Of a stretch of 58,871 nt of DNA, positions 26,715-37,117 are shown piece after piece. The position numbers and the translations under genes are program-made. This DNA is from Ruminococcus sp. UBA6407 (GTDB taxonomy: Bacteria; Bacillota; Clostridia; Oscillospirales; Ruminococcaceae), in contig DJPR01000026.1 in assembly GCA_002438605.1 (NCBI GenBank), positions 1 to 58,871 of the forward strand, given 5' to 3'. The number at the start of each line of letters is the position of its first letter. Positions within the stretch are counted from its first letter, which is position 1. The notes under the pieces were generated by a model. The model was not told the origin of the DNA. It worked only from the letters and a program-made list of their open reading frames with translations, and searched no databases.

Positions 26715-27501
26715 GACATACCTCCTTTTCCGAATGACGTCTGTAAAGCTCATCAAGACTTTCTTCGCCGTAAAACAGCCTGTTCAGATAAAGACCATGA
26801 GCCATAGCTGTTTTACCTGCTTTGGTTCTGTCCTTGGACTTCATTATGGCAGGTATATCATCAGGGGAGAATTTTCCCTCATTCACCCATATAAGAGTTC
26901 CCACCATAATCCTAATCATATTATACAGAAAACCGTTGCCTTTTACAAGCATTATTACTGTATCTCCAACATTTTCTATGTAAAAATCATAAATTGTTCT
27001 TATTGTTGTTGAGGCTGTACTGCTGTTTGAACAAAATGCAGCAAAGTCATGAGTACCTATAAAATGTTCAGCAGCCTTCCTGACAAGCTCAACATCAAAC
27101 TTTCTTCGGTAATGCAGCATCAAATCCTCAGCAAACGGATTTTTTGATTCACTGCAATGCATTTTGTAAATATACTCCTTGCCAAGACAGCTGAACCTTG
27201 CATGAAAATCGTCCTCAGTTTCCTCACAGGATAAAATTGATATATCATTTGGAAGATAGCCGTTTACGCCTCTTATAAAATTTCTCGGAGGTATTTTGCT
27301 TTCCGTCTTTACATTAAAGCAGTAATGATTGGCATGAACTCCCGTATCAGTACGGGAGCAGCCGTTTATGATTATATTTTCATTAAGGACTCGTGATACA
27401 TTTTTTTCAACGACTTCCTGAATAGTCAGTGCATTGTCCTGCCTTTGATATCCATGATAATTTGTACCACGATAAGCCATAGTTACTTTAAGATTTCTCA
27501 T
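26707..27501 (-). CDS. truA: tRNA pseudouridine synthase A
   Basis: The 264-residue protein converts uridines 38-40 of the tRNA anticodon stem to pseudouridine. The catalytic Asp is in CSRTDTGVHA, and AYRGTNYHGYQRQ and YNMIRIMVGTLI are family motifs. The ATG at 27501 is chosen because MRNLKVTMAYRG is where other TruA proteins begin and AAAGGA lies upstream. A longer frame would add 25 basic residues. It overlaps the end of yfhO by 14 bases. In many Firmicutes truA directly follows the ecf genes, and here yfhO is inserted. Confidence 0.93.
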   Translation of the reverse strand: MRNLKVTMAYRGTNYHGYQRQDNALTIQEVVEKNVSRVLNENIIINGCSRTDTGVHANHYCFNVKTESKIPPRNFIRGVNGYLPNDISILSCEETEDDFHARFSCLGKEYIYKMHCSESKNPFAEDLMLHYRRKFDVELVRKAAEHFIGTHDFAAFCSNSSTASTTIRTIYDFYIENVGDTVIMLVKGNGFLYNMIRIMVGTLIWVNEGKFSPDDIPAIMKSKDRTKAGKTAMAHGLYLNRLFYGEESLDELYRRHSEKEVCHG

Positions 27502-30316
27502 TATCAGAATCCTTTGTTTCCTCGTTTTGCTCTGTTTCAGTGCTTTCTTTATGTTCAGAAACTGCTGAATTTTCATTTATATCAGGGTTTTCAGTAGATT
27601 CCTCTGTTTGTTCAGTATCATTGTTTTCGCTTGCAGATGATTTTTTATTTTTTCTGCGTCTGTCAATGACCGCAATGAAGATGAAAAGCAAAGCTCCTGC
27701 TGCTGATGCGGTTGCACCTGTTTTAAAGCCCTCAGGAATATATGAAAGCTCAATTTCATGTTCGCCTGCTGAAATATTTACTCCAAGCATTGCTCCCATA
27801 AGACTGTATGTTTCAGCTTTTTCACCGTCAACGTAAACACTCCAGCCCTTTTCATAGGGAATAGAAAAATACATTACGCCGTCATTAAGAGCAGTCACAT
27901 TTCCCTTTATTTTTGTGTCACTGAATTCAGTTATATTCAAAGCTTCGTCAGCAAGATTTTTGTACATTTCCTCCCATACAGCGTGATTTAAAGCATATAC
28001 CATTACCTGTCCGTTTCCTGACTGTACATTTTCCTTTGCGGCGATTTTTATAACTGACTGTTCACCTGTACCGCTGTTGCCCATTGGGAAAGTTATCGGA
28101 TAATCTTCAACCAGAATATTTGTATCAATCTGCTTTCCGCCTGTTGATACAGAGGCATTATCAAATCCGCCGTTTGTTATGTATCCATAAAGCGAGCTGT
28201 TTTCAACACTGTCATATGTAAAGGATACACTTGCCATACTGCTGTCGGGATTTTCCTTTGTAAATGAATAATTGCCGTAGCTGTTTTTTGTTACCTTTAA
28301 TCCGTCATAGGAGGCTAGAGCAACAGGCTGCGGAGTGAAAACATTTTCCTGAATTCCTGTACAAAGACTTAAAAGCTGATTTTGATAGTCATATGGTGAG
28401 CTTGATTCTATTGTGGTTGCCATTTTCACATCGGAATTTACCATAAATCCTATAGGCAGATTAAATTTGTTTACACTTGCTGAAACCTGTCCGTCCTGAC
28501 AGTATTTTTCAAGTGCATAATCATCATTAAGCATAGCACCGCTTTTTGAAACAATATACTTTATTCCGAAGAATGCGTTTGTTACAGGAGATGAAATTCG
28601 ATAGTAGTAACGGTTTCCTGCTTCAGATGCATAAAGTCCCATTTTTTGAGTGAACTTGGTTACATTGACATTTGCAGATGATGAAAATTGCGATAAACCG
28701 TTGTATCCGTATAAGGCACTGTCGTTAAGCGAGTATGTGCTTTTCATTTCGGTTCTGTAAAATTTATCGGAGTCTGATTTTCTTATTTCCGACAAAACTG
28801 TTTGCACCTCTTGGTTTCTGTCGGGATATGAGGAATATCCTGAACTGCCTACTGTCTGTACACCTATGCAGGCATTTTTATACGACTCATAAACCACTCC
28901 GATACCGATTGCAATGCTCAATGTGTAGGCAAGGAGCTGTTTATGATTTTTAAAAGGAATCAGCTTCATAACAATGAAAATGAAGAAAAATACAGCCATT
29001 ATTACTACTGAACTGCGGATATAATTTGTTTCTCCGTTCATTGCAGCGTCAAAGGAATCCCTGTCTGAAATCCTGCAAAGATAAAGAATAACAGCGGGAA
29101 TTACAGGCATTGCTATTAGCTGATAAATCTTTATTCCGTTGGTCAGCATGGCGTCCATTGCACGATATGCGGCAGTTATAAGAATAAATGAGAAAATAAA
29201 TGCAAAACGGTATGGAATCATGTTTGTAAAATGAAATCCATGCCATATAAAGTTCAGGACGTTAAAATTACAGCTTACCGCAATAAGTGCAAGCATCAAT
29301 ACAGCTGATATTTTTTCTCTTATTCTTATTTTAGGAGTTATGAGAAATACTCCGAGAAGCAACAGTCCAAGAACTCCGCAGGCAAAGTTAGGAAGTCCCT
29401 CTTTCATTGCAGGTTCATTAAAGGATAATGTGTTTGCAAAAATATCAGTCCATTTTTCATACGTTTCCCAGACCTGCGGAAATGTATTATTTGCACTGTA
29501 TGTCAGCTGTAATCCATAATATGCAGGCAGAAGCATAAATCCGCCCAATGCTATTCCTATTACGGACGAACGTAAAATAATCCAAAGTTTTTTGAAAAAG
29601 TCTTTGATTCCTTTTCCCTCGCAAACAATAGCGACTGCAAATGCAAAAACAGCAAAAATGCAGGTAAAGAAAGCTATATAGTAGTTTGAAATAAGTGAAA
29701 GAGCAAGGCTTAGCGTAAATAGCTTCCATTTGCCTTCTCTGCATATTGCGGTTATTCCGAGCATTACAAGAGGGAAAAGTGCAATTGTATCAAACCACAT
29801 AACATTCCAGTAGTAGCCGAGCATATAGCTGCAAAGAGCAAACATTACAGAAAATACGGTTATTGAAACGTCATTTCTTTTAAATGCATACCTGAGGAAC
29901 ATACTGAAAAACATACCGCAAAAGCCGATTTTTGCAGTTAATATGTATGTAAGAGCGTCACGGGTGCTGTCCTCGCTGAAAAAAACAGAAGTCCAGTTAA
30001 GCGGACTTGCAGCATAATATGAAATAAGTGAAAGAAAGTTAGTGCCAAGACCTGTCGACCACGAATAAAGAAAAGAACCTCCCGTAAGAAGTTTTTCTCT
30101 TACTACACGGAAAAATGGATAATACTGATGCCAAAGGTCAACAACCAGCATCTGATTATCTCCGTATGGGTGTATTTTTGCCGCCTTAAATGCAAGAAGC
30201 ATAATAAATACAGGAATAAAAAAGGAGAGAATTACCCATAAAGCCCCATTATTAAAGAAATTACCGAGGGCTTTTACAAATCCGTTTTCGTTTATTTTCT
30301 TAGACGCTGATTTCAC
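27488..30316 (-). CDS. YfhO family membrane protein
   Basis: The 942-residue protein has about twelve hydrophobic segments in the first 480 residues, with MLVVDLWHQYYPFFRVVREKL and LTGGSFLYSWSTGLGTNF. These match YfhO proteins, which are GT-C-fold glycosyltransferase-like proteins that modify wall polymers (YfhO in Bacillus subtilis acts on lipoteichoic acid). A soluble domain, one more helix (about 860-885) and a Glu/Asn/Ser-rich acidic tail follow. The start is GTG just after GGAGG, a short spacing of 3 bases. It lies between ecfT and truA. Confidence 0.85.
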   Translation of the reverse strand: MKSASKKINENGFVKALGNFFNNGALWVILSFFIPVFIMLLAFKAAKIHPYGDNQMLVVDLWHQYYPFFRVVREKLLTGGSFLYSWSTGLGTNFLSLISYYAASPLNWTSVFFSEDSTRDALTYILTAKIGFCGMFFSMFLRYAFKRNDVSITVFSVMFALCSYMLGYYWNVMWFDTIALFPLVMLGITAICREGKWKLFTLSLALSLISNYYIAFFTCIFAVFAFAVAIVCEGKGIKDFFKKLWIILRSSVIGIALGGFMLLPAYYGLQLTYSANNTFPQVWETYEKWTDIFANTLSFNEPAMKEGLPNFACGVLGLLLLGVFLITPKIRIREKISAVLMLALIAVSCNFNVLNFIWHGFHFTNMIPYRFAFIFSFILITAAYRAMDAMLTNGIKIYQLIAMPVIPAVILYLCRISDRDSFDAAMNGETNYIRSSVVIMAVFFFIFIVMKLIPFKNHKQLLAYTLSIAIGIGVVYESYKNACIGVQTVGSSGYSSYPDRNQEVQTVLSEIRKSDSDKFYRTEMKSTYSLNDSALYGYNGLSQFSSSANVNVTKFTQKMGLYASEAGNRYYYRISSPVTNAFFGIKYIVSKSGAMLNDDYALEKYCQDGQVSASVNKFNLPIGFMVNSDVKMATTIESSSPYDYQNQLLSLCTGIQENVFTPQPVALASYDGLKVTKNSYGNYSFTKENPDSSMASVSFTYDSVENSSLYGYITNGGFDNASVSTGGKQIDTNILVEDYPITFPMGNSGTGEQSVIKIAAKENVQSGNGQVMVYALNHAVWEEMYKNLADEALNITEFSDTKIKGNVTALNDGVMYFSIPYEKGWSVYVDGEKAETYSLMGAMLGVNISAGEHEIELSYIPEGFKTGATASAAGALLFIFIAVIDRRRKNKKSSASENNDTEQTEESTENPDINENSAVSEHKESTETEQNEETKDSDNEKS

Positions 30317-30333
30317 AAACCTCCGCCTGCCTT

Positions 30334-31137
30334 TCAGAATATAATATTAATTGCAATAACTGCCGCAAGGAAAATAAGAGTAACAGCAAGAGCCGCATAG
30401 TCTGTTCGGTTTGATTTAAGCTGTCTTAAACGTGTTCTGCCCTCGCCGCCGTTATAGCATCTGCACTCCATAGCCGTTGCAAGTTCTTCTGCACGTCTGA
30501 ATGACGAAATAAAGAGTGGTATCAGTATTGAAACAACATTTTTTGCCCTTGCCATAAGACTGCCACTGTCAATTTCAGCTCCTCTTGCCTTTTGTGCAGA
30601 CATAATCTTGTCCGTTTCTTCAATAAGAGTGGGGATAAACCTCAAAGCAATTGTCATCATCATTGCAAGCTCATGTACAGGGAACTTAACCTTTTTCAGC
30701 GGACTCAAAAGTCTTTCAATAGCATCAGTAAGTGCAATCGGAGATGTTGTATAGGTCAGAAGTGACGTTCCTGCGATAAGGAATACGATCCTCACAATCA
30801 TAAATATGCTTGTTTCGATGCCGCCTGAAGTTATTTTAAAAAATCTCCACTTAAAATAAACATCACCGTCAGATATAAAAAACAGGTTAAGAATAGCTGT
30901 AATAATCAGAAACGGCATTATCGGCTTTATGCTTTTCACAAAAAGTTTAAGCTTTATCCTTGAAACCGTAATTGCATATACTGTAAAAATTCCGCCTAAA
31001 AGCAGTCCTAAAGGAGAACTTCCCACGAAAAGCATTATAATAAAAATAAAGGTTATAACTATCTTAAATCTCGGGTCTAACCTATGGATCAAGCTGTTGC
31101 CCGGAAAAAACTGTCCAATTGTAATATCCTTAAGCAC
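30334..31137 (-). CDS. ecfT: ECF transporter transmembrane protein EcfT
   Basis: The 267-residue protein has five or six membrane helices. The cytoplasmic Ala-Arg-Gly coupling motif is in SAQKARGAEI, with a second Arg motif in MECRCYNGG. It connects two ATPases to various substrate-binding S components for vitamin and metal uptake. No S component is in the window, so this is the shared group II module. The start is GTG, directly adjacent to the ecfA2 stop. Confidence 0.93.
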   Translation of the reverse strand: MLKDITIGQFFPGNSLIHRLDPRFKIVITFIFIIMLFVGSSPLGLLLGGIFTVYAITVSRIKLKLFVKSIKPIMPFLIITAILNLFFISDGDVYFKWRFFKITSGGIETSIFMIVRIVFLIAGTSLLTYTTSPIALTDAIERLLSPLKKVKFPVHELAMMMTIALRFIPTLIEETDKIMSAQKARGAEIDSGSLMARAKNVVSILIPLFISSFRRAEELATAMECRCYNGGEGRTRLRQLKSNRTDYAALAVTLIFLAAVIAINIIF

Positions 31138-32001
31138 TTAGCCTAATCCTCCTTTATTCAGGGTTTTAAGGATAAGGTCTTTGGCATAGTTTACGGTAAA
31201 GACCTCTTTGCCAAGATCTATGCCTCGTTCCTTGAGTCCGTTAAAAACCTTTGTAATCTGAGGAACATCAAGTCCCATTTGTTCAATTTCCTTAGAGCGT
31301 CTGAAAACATTTACTGCTGTATCATAGCAGAAAAGCTCCGATTTGTTCATTACAAGTATTTTATCGGCAAATTTTGCAATATCCTCCATGCTGTGAGATA
31401 CAATAAGAACAGTATTTCCTGTTTTTTTATGGTAGGACTTTATTCTGTTCAGAATTTTATCTCTGCCCTTGGGGTCAAGACCGGCTGTAGGCTCATCAAG
31501 AATAAGCACTTTTGGTTCCATTGCCATAACGCCTGCAATGGCAACACGTCTTTTCTGACCGCCCGAAAGCTCAAACGGAGAACGCTCCATAAGCTCCTCA
31601 GGAAGTCCGATATTTTCAGCAGTTTCATAAACTCTGCGTTTGATTTCAGCCTCACTCAGCCCCATATTTTTAGGGCCGAAAGCAATATCCTTAAAAACAG
31701 TTTCCTCAAAAATCTGATATTCGGGATACTGAAAAACAAGTCCGACCTTAAAGCGAACGTCACGGATATTTGATTTTTCTTCCCATATATCCTTGCCGTC
31801 AAGATATATTTTACCTGAGGAGGGCTTTAAAAGTCCGTTAAAATGCTGTATCAAAGTAGATTTTCCCGAACCTGTATGACCCATTACACCAACAAGCTCT
31901 CCCTTTTCTATTTCGAGATTTACATTTTTTACAGCCGCTTTCTCAAAAGGAGTTCCGGGACTGTATATATAGGTGAGATTTTCTGTTTTCAGAATTGACA
32001 A
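31138..32001 (-). CDS. ecfA2: ECF transporter ATPase EcfA2
   Basis: The 287-residue ABC ATPase has Walker A GHTGSGKST, signature LSGGQKRRVAIAG and Walker B VLILDEPTAGLDP. It pairs with EcfA1 beneath EcfT to power vitamin uptake. The start is TTG, preceded by GCGGAAG, and the preceding frame has no better codon. It is 12 bases after ecfA1. Confidence 0.93.
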   Translation of the reverse strand: MSILKTENLTYIYSPGTPFEKAAVKNVNLEIEKGELVGVMGHTGSGKSTLIQHFNGLLKPSSGKIYLDGKDIWEEKSNIRDVRFKVGLVFQYPEYQIFEETVFKDIAFGPKNMGLSEAEIKRRVYETAENIGLPEELMERSPFELSGGQKRRVAIAGVMAMEPKVLILDEPTAGLDPKGRDKILNRIKSYHKKTGNTVLIVSHSMEDIAKFADKILVMNKSELFCYDTAVNVFRRSKEIEQMGLDVPQITKVFNGLKERGIDLGKEVFTVNYAKDLILKTLNKGGLG

Positions 32002-32013
32002 ATACTTCCGCCC

Positions 32014-32868
32014 CTAACCTTTTAACAATTTTTCCAGTGCGTCTATACATTCTTCTTCACTTATTATATGGCTGTCAATATCAATGCCGTTCTGACGAAG
32101 AAGATAAGCAAGCTCGGTAGTCTGAGGAACATCAAGTCCTATGGCTTTAAGCTGTTCAACGTGTGAAAATACTTCTTTTGGAACATCGTCAAAGACCACT
32201 TTGCCGCTGTCCATAACAATAACTCTGTCACTTTTTGCTGCCTCGTCCATATAATGAGTAATAAGGACAATGGTTATGCCGTTTTCCTTATTAAGACGGC
32301 GTATGGTTTTAAGAACTTCCTTTCGTCCCTGAGGGTCAAGCATGGCAGTCGGTTCATCAAGAATAATGCAGTCAGGACGCATTGCAATAATTCCCGCAAT
32401 TGCAACTCTCTGCTTCTGACCGCCTGAAAGCTGGCTTGGGGAATGTTTACGGTATTCATACATCTGCACTGCTTTAAGAGCGTCATCTACACGCTGACGC
32501 ATTTCCTCATAGGGAACGCCGAGATTTTCAAGTGCAAAAGCAACGTCCTCCTCAACAATAGAGGAAACAATCTGGTTATCCGGATTTTGAAAAACCATTC
32601 CTGCATGCTGACGCAGTTCAAAAAGATGCTCATCGTCAGATGTGTCAATGCCTGCAACATATACCTTGCCCGAACATGGCAAAAGTATTCCGTTAAGGTG
32701 CTTTGCGAATGTGGACTTTCCTGAACCGTTATGTCCGAGAACAGCAACAAATTCACCCTTTTTTATGTCTATGTTCAAGCCTTTGAGAACCTCTTTGACA
32801 GGCTGTTTATCGTCATAATCATTATTATAATGAAAATGAAGCTCTTTAGAAGTAATTATATTTTCCAT
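32014..32868 (-). CDS. ecfA1: ECF transporter ATPase EcfA1
   Basis: The 284-residue ABC ATPase has Walker [11 protein letters not shown]-loop VFQNPDNQ, signature [13 protein letters not shown] and [13 protein letters not shown]. The Q-loop wording VFQNPDNQ is typical of EcfA1. It forms the ATPase pair with EcfA2. Its start overlaps the stop of the small upstream gene by one base, so both are in one operon. Confidence 0.93.
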   Translation of the reverse strand: MENIITSKELHFHYNNDYDDKQPVKEVLKGLNIDIKKGEFVAVLGHNGSGKSTFAKHLNGILLPCSGKVYVAGIDTSDDEHLFELRQHAGMVFQNPDNQIVSSIVEEDVAFALENLGVPYEEMRQRVDDALKAVQMYEYRKHSPSQLSGGQKQRVAIAGIIAMRPDCIILDEPTAMLDPQGRKEVLKTIRRLNKENGITIVLITHYMDEAAKSDRVIVMDSGKVVFDDVPKEVFSHVEQLKAIGLDVPQTTELAYLLRQNGIDIDSHIISEEECIDALEKLLKG

Positions 32869-33224
32869 TAATCTTCCAATTCTATACTATCAATATTATC
32901 TATTCTTACAATTTTGCTGACAGTTTCTTCAGCCTTTTTATTCTTAACAGTATAAGTGATTTTAATCCATTCATCATCAACATCAACAATGGTACATTCC
33001 AACTCGTTGTCGAATATATTATCAATTGAGGCATCAAATTGAATTGTACATTTTTTCCCCTTTAACTCAGAAATGAGTTTTGACATTTCAACCACACTCT
33101 TTTCCTTTTTCTCACGTTTTTCAAAAGCTTTAAAGCGTTTTTCCAATGCTTTTACCTTTGATGGATAATTTATCTGCAATAATAATATCATCAAGCATAC
33201 CCATGAAATCCAATCCCAGTTCAT
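32868..33224 (-). CDS. Small membrane-anchored coiled-coil protein in ecf operon
   Basis: The 118-residue protein has one membrane helix (about residues 4-20), a Lys/Glu-rich coiled coil (about 22-50) and a small beta-rich C-terminal domain (about 55-118, ending in [13 protein letters not shown]). I do not recognise the family with certainty. The C-terminal domain has the alternating strands of a small SH3- or LSM-like fold. It sits between the methyltransferase gene and ecfA1 with overlaps or short gaps, so it may assist membrane proteins of the operon. Confidence 0.65.
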   Translation of the reverse strand: MNWDWISWVCLMILLLQINYPSKVKALEKRFKAFEKREKKEKSVVEMSKLISELKGKKCTIQFDASIDNIFDNELECTIVDVDDEWIKITYTVKNKKAEETVSKIVRIDNIDSIELED

Positions 33225-33245
33225 AGCTTTTTAAACCTCTTAAAG

Positions 33246-34109
33246 TCACTTTTCCCATATTGCCGTTGAACCGCATGGAAGAACCATGCCGCTGGACTGT
33301 ACGGGAAGTCCTATTTCATCAAAGGAAACCCTGCCGCCGAAGTCCTCAGTAAGAACAGAGCCGAGTATATAACCCATTACAGACGGAGAAAGACCTGTAG
33401 TGTAGCTGTTTATAAGGAAAAAAAGGGGATTATCCGATAAAACACCTTTACAGAGTTCAACCAGATCATATACGCAGTTTTCAAGCTTCCATATTTCTCC
33501 GCCGGGACCTCTGCCATAGCTTGGGGGGTCCATGATAACAGCGTCATAGCGTCTGCCTCTGCGGATTTCACGTCCTATGAATTTTTCACAGTCATCTACT
33601 ATCCAGCGGACAGGCTTGTCGGAAAGTCCTGATGCAGCAGCATTATCCCTTGCCCATTGAACCATGCCCTTTGAAGCGTCAACATGGCATACATTTGCAC
33701 CTGCCTCTGCACAGGCAAGAGTTGCTCCGCCCGTATATGCAAAAAGATTGAGAACGCTTATTTCACGTCCTGCATTTCTTATCTTATCAGACATATAATC
33801 CCAGTTTACAGCCTGTTCCGGAAAAAGCCCCGTATGCTTAAAGCCTGTTGGACGTATATTGAAGGTCAGATTTTTATAGCTTATGTTCCATGAATTTTCA
33901 AGCTTTTTTCTGAACTCCCATTTGCCGCCGCCCTGCGATGAACGGTGATAATGACCGTCCGCCTTTTCCCATAACGGTGATTTTTTAGGGGTTTTCCATA
34001 TAATCTGCGGGTCGGGACGGATAAGACTTACTCCGCCCCAGACCTCAAGTTTTTCCTGATCAGATGTATCAATTATTTTATAATCAATCCAGTTATTTGC
34101 AGCTCTCAC
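33246..34109 (-). CDS. Class I SAM-dependent RNA methyltransferase
   Basis: The 287-residue enzyme has the SAM-binding VLNLFAYTGGATLACA, the acidic loop HVDASKGMVQWA, and MDPPSYGRG, the catalytic DPPxY region of RlmI-type rRNA cytosine methyltransferases. It lacks the N-terminal PUA domain of full RlmI, so the target may be different. The start is GTG after TAGGAGAG. It lies between glmM and the ecf genes on the minus strand. Confidence 0.85.
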   Translation of the reverse strand: MRAANNWIDYKIIDTSDQEKLEVWGGVSLIRPDPQIIWKTPKKSPLWEKADGHYHRSSQGGGKWEFRKKLENSWNISYKNLTFNIRPTGFKHTGLFPEQAVNWDYMSDKIRNAGREISVLNLFAYTGGATLACAEAGANVCHVDASKGMVQWARDNAAASGLSDKPVRWIVDDCEKFIGREIRRGRRYDAVIMDPPSYGRGPGGEIWKLENCVYDLVELCKGVLSDNPLFFLINSYTTGLSPSVMGYILGSVLTEDFGGRVSFDEIGLPVQSSGMVLPCGSTAIWEK

Positions 34110-34119
34110 AAGCTCTCTC

Positions 34120-35472
34120 CTATCTGCCTGAGCGTTCCTTTATTTTGTCAGCAATTTCAATTGCCATTGAATTTATATTTTTAAAGTCCTTGCCCTCAAT
34201 CATTACACGAATAAGAGGTTCTGTACCGCTTTCACGAACAAGAATTCTGCCTGATTCGCCAAGCTCAGCCTCATGCTTTTCGATAAGTCCTGTAATTTCG
34301 GTATCATTTTTCCAGACTTCCTTATCCTTTGGAGAAATAGGAACATTTATCATAACCTGCGGGAACTTATACATAATATTTGCAAGCTCGCTCATTTTTT
34401 TGCCCGACTTAACGAGTATTTCAAGAAGCTTTGCACCTGAAAGCTGTCCGTCACCTGTTGTTGCATGGTCAAGGAAAATGATATGGCCGCTTTGTTCGCC
34501 GCCTATATTATATCCGCCGTCAAGCATTTTTTCAAGGACATAACGGTCACCAACGCCTGCGGTAATGGTTTTTATGCCGTTTTCCTTTGCAAAATGAGTA
34601 AATCCGAGATTTGACATTACTGTTACAACAGCCGCATCATTCTTCAGCTTGCCCTGTTCCTTGTATGCTTTTGCACAGATTGCAATAATTTTATCACCGT
34701 CAATCAGCTCACCGTTTTCATCAACAGCAAGACATCTGTCTGCATCACCGTCAAAAGCAAGACCGCAGTCACAGCCGTTTTCCGTAACATATTCCATAAG
34801 GCTGTCTATGTGTGTAGAACCGCAGTCCTTGTTGATATTTGTGCCGTCAGGTTCACTTGAAATCATAAGTACCTCTGCACCGAGTCTTTCAAAAAGCTCC
34901 TTTGCGGTTACAGATGAACTGCCGTTTGCACAGTCAATGGCAACCTTGAGTCCGTTTAAATCTGTATCAATGCATGAAGCAACATGATTTATGTAGTCAG
35001 ATACTGCATTTTCATATCTTGTAATTCTGCCAACGTTTGTATGTGAAGAAAGTGTGATTTCATTTGGAGCGTCAAGAATAAGACGTTCAATTTCTTCTTC
35101 AATATCATCGGAAAGCTTGTAGCCTGTGCCTGAAAACAGCTTTATTCCGTTAAATTCAACACTGTTGTGTGAGGCGGAAATCATAACGCCTGCATCTGCA
35201 CCCTTTTCCCTTATGAGAAAAGCAACTGCCGGAGTCGGCACTACACCGAGTGTAACAGCATCTGCCCCTACAGAGCATATTCCTGCACAAAGAGCTGATT
35301 CAAGAATATCCGAGGAAATTCTTGTGTCCTTGCCTATAAAGATTTTTGGTTTATGGCTCATTTTTTTAGTAAGTACGATAGCTGCGGCTCTTCCTATCTG
35401 CATTGCAAGTTCACAGGTAAGTTCTGTTACTGCAATTCCTCTTGCTCCGTCTGTTCCGAATAATCTGCCCAT
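34120..35472 (-). CDS. glmM: Phosphoglucosamine mutase
   Basis: The 450-residue protein interconverts glucosamine-6-phosphate and glucosamine-1-phosphate for peptidoglycan. The phosphorylated Ser is in ISASHN near residue 101. The metal-binding FDGDADRC and the C-terminal sugar-phosphate loop VRESGTEPLIRVMIEG are present. The start MGRLFGTDGARG follows AAGGAG and is the usual one. GlmU, the next enzyme in the pathway, is encoded far away at 56180. Confidence 0.96.
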   Translation of the reverse strand: MGRLFGTDGARGIAVTELTCELAMQIGRAAAIVLTKKMSHKPKIFIGKDTRISSDILESALCAGICSVGADAVTLGVVPTPAVAFLIREKGADAGVMISASHNSVEFNGIKLFSGTGYKLSDDIEEEIERLILDAPNEITLSSHTNVGRITRYENAVSDYINHVASCIDTDLNGLKVAIDCANGSSSVTAKELFERLGAEVLMISSEPDGTNINKDCGSTHIDSLMEYVTENGCDCGLAFDGDADRCLAVDENGELIDGDKIIAICAKAYKEQGKLKNDAAVVTVMSNLGFTHFAKENGIKTITAGVGDRYVLEKMLDGGYNIGGEQSGHIIFLDHATTGDGQLSGAKLLEILVKSGKKMSELANIMYKFPQVMINVPISPKDKEVWKNDTEITGLIEKHEAELGESGRILVRESGTEPLIRVMIEGKDFKNINSMAIEIADKIKERSGR

Positions 35473-35498
35473 TGTTATTAGCTCCTTTTTAAAGTTTA

Positions 35499-35531
35499 GA
35501 CAATACCTCATAAAAATTGTGCAGTATTGCT
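35499..35531. repeat. Short dispersed palindrome, imperfect copy
   Basis: ACAATACC ... GTATTGC arms with a TGCACAA-type interior on the minus strand, in the 60-base gap between the papain-like gene and glmM. It appears to be a shortened member of the 46-bp family. Confidence 0.45.
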
Positions 35532-35532
35532 T

Positions 35533-36057
35533 TTATTCTATAATATATGCGGAAATAATTTTCCTGTCGCCAATCATATCAGAAAGGCTTTTGTATATAT
35601 AAGGTTCAGCACTGCTGCTGTACCTGTTATATGCAGTAATATTACCATTTTCCTGTTGAACACAGAAAACGGTGTGTATATGTGAAAGAAATCTTTTTTT
35701 GCACCAGAATGTTATTATAAATGCTTTTGCATTTTCAAGCTGTTTAAAATCCTTTACAGCTCTTGAACCTGTTTCAGAAAAAGCAGGATGTTTTATTAGT
35801 GCATAAGGACTGCATCCGAAAAGTCCGAAAAGCATTTTATATTTTTCCATAAAAAATGAAATATCACAAAGCAAAGCAGGCTTGCCGAGGTAAAGCAGTG
35901 CGTTGTATACTGCTATGACCTCACAGCCGTTAAAAGCCATACTGCAAAGACCATATCTGAATTCAGGCAGAATACCGACTCTTTGTCCGCAGAGAAAGCC
36001 TTCACTGCAAAGCGATATGCTGCGGTTATGCCGCAGATTCCTGTATTTTAAGCTCAT
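35533..36057 (-). CDS. Hypothetical protein with papain-like cysteine peptidase pattern
   Basis: The 174-residue protein is not a family I can name. The order Cys ([12 protein letters not shown]), His (SHIHTVFCV), Asn (ITAYNRYSS), with a helix after the Cys, matches a C39-like or papain-like thiol protease fold, so catalysis is possible. It has no signal peptide and no C-terminal anchor. It overlaps ruvB by 4 bases (ATGA), so it is translated with the ruv operon and ends it. The catalytic reading is my inference from residue order only. Confidence 0.6.
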   Translation of the reverse strand: MSLKYRNLRHNRSISLCSEGFLCGQRVGILPEFRYGLCSMAFNGCEVIAVYNALLYLGKPALLCDISFFMEKYKMLFGLFGCSPYALIKHPAFSETGSRAVKDFKQLENAKAFIITFWCKKRFLSHIHTVFCVQQENGNITAYNRYSSSAEPYIYKSLSDMIGDRKIISAYIIE

Positions 36058-37103
36058 AGTGTAAGCTGCCCGTCATTTCCGCAGTCAGCCAAGGGTATTC
36101 CAAGATGCTCATATGCAAGCCTTGTAACGCATCTTCCTCTCGGGGTTCTGCTCAAAAACCCAAGCTGCATTAAAAATGGTTCGCAAACGTCCTCAAGGGT
36201 AACAGACTCCTCGCCTAAAGCAGCAGCAAGAGTTTCAAGTCCTACAGGGCCTCCACCGTAACCTCTTATTATCATCATAAGCAGACGGCGGTCAAGATTA
36301 TCAAGCCCGAGCTTATCAATTTCAAGACGGCTGAGTGCGATTTTTGCAATTTCCTGAGTAATTTCACCATTTCCCATAACATCAGCAAAGTCACGAACTC
36401 TTTTAAGCAGGCGGTTGGCTATTCTCGGAGTTCCTCTTGCACGTCCTGCAATTTCTCCCGCACCGTCCGCAGTACATGGAATACCAAGAATCATACTGCT
36501 TCTGCGGATAATGTCTGTAAGCTGTTCCTTGGAATACAGTTCCAGACGCTGAATGACTCCGAAACGGTCACGCAAAGGGCTTGAAAGCTGACCTGCCCGT
36601 GTTGTAGCACCTATGAGTGTAAACGGCTTCAAATCCATTCTGATAGAACGTGCAGACGGGCCTTTGCCGATTATGATATCAATAACCCTGTCCTCAAGTG
36701 CGGGATAGAGTATTTCTTCAACAGCTCTTGAAAGGCGATGTATTTCGTCTATAAAAAGCACGTCATTTTCTGAAAGACTGGTAAGAAGGGATACCAAATC
36801 CCCCGGCTTTTCAATTGCAGGGCCTGTTGTAATACGCAGATTGACGCCCATTTCATGTGCGATTATGGCTGAAAGGGTAGTCTTGCCGAGTCCGGGAGGA
36901 CCATAGAGAAGAACATGGTCAAGCGGTTCATGCCTGCGTTTTGCCGCCTCTATGTAAACTGCAAGATTTTCCTTAACTTTATCCTGTCCTATATAATCAT
37001 TAAGAGTCTGCGGTCTGAGAGTTACCTCAATATCGCTGTCCTCTGACGAGGATTCGGGGGAAATCATTCGGGGGGCAAACTCCATTTCTTCTGTTTCTAT
37101 CAC
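36054..37103 (-). CDS. ruvB: Holliday junction helicase RuvB
   Basis: The 349-residue AAA+ ATPase has Walker [12 protein letters not shown], Walker [10 protein letters not shown], the sensor [18 protein letters not shown] and a C-terminal winged helix. With RuvA it drives branch migration of Holliday junctions. The start is GTG after AGGAG. It is the fourth gene of ruvC-ruvA-sseB-ruvB and of usual length. The unusual part is the SseB-like gene between ruvA and ruvB. Confidence 0.96.
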   Translation of the reverse strand: MIETEEMEFAPRMISPESSSEDSDIEVTLRPQTLNDYIGQDKVKENLAVYIEAAKRRHEPLDHVLLYGPPGLGKTTLSAIIAHEMGVNLRITTGPAIEKPGDLVSLLTSLSENDVLFIDEIHRLSRAVEEILYPALEDRVIDIIIGKGPSARSIRMDLKPFTLIGATTRAGQLSSPLRDRFGVIQRLELYSKEQLTDIIRRSSMILGIPCTADGAGEIAGRARGTPRIANRLLKRVRDFADVMGNGEITQEIAKIALSRLEIDKLGLDNLDRRLLMMIIRGYGGGPVGLETLAAALGEESVTLEDVCEPFLMQLGFLSRTPRGRCVTRLAYEHLGIPLADCGNDGQLTL

Positions 37104-37117
37104 TTTATCAGCTCCTG

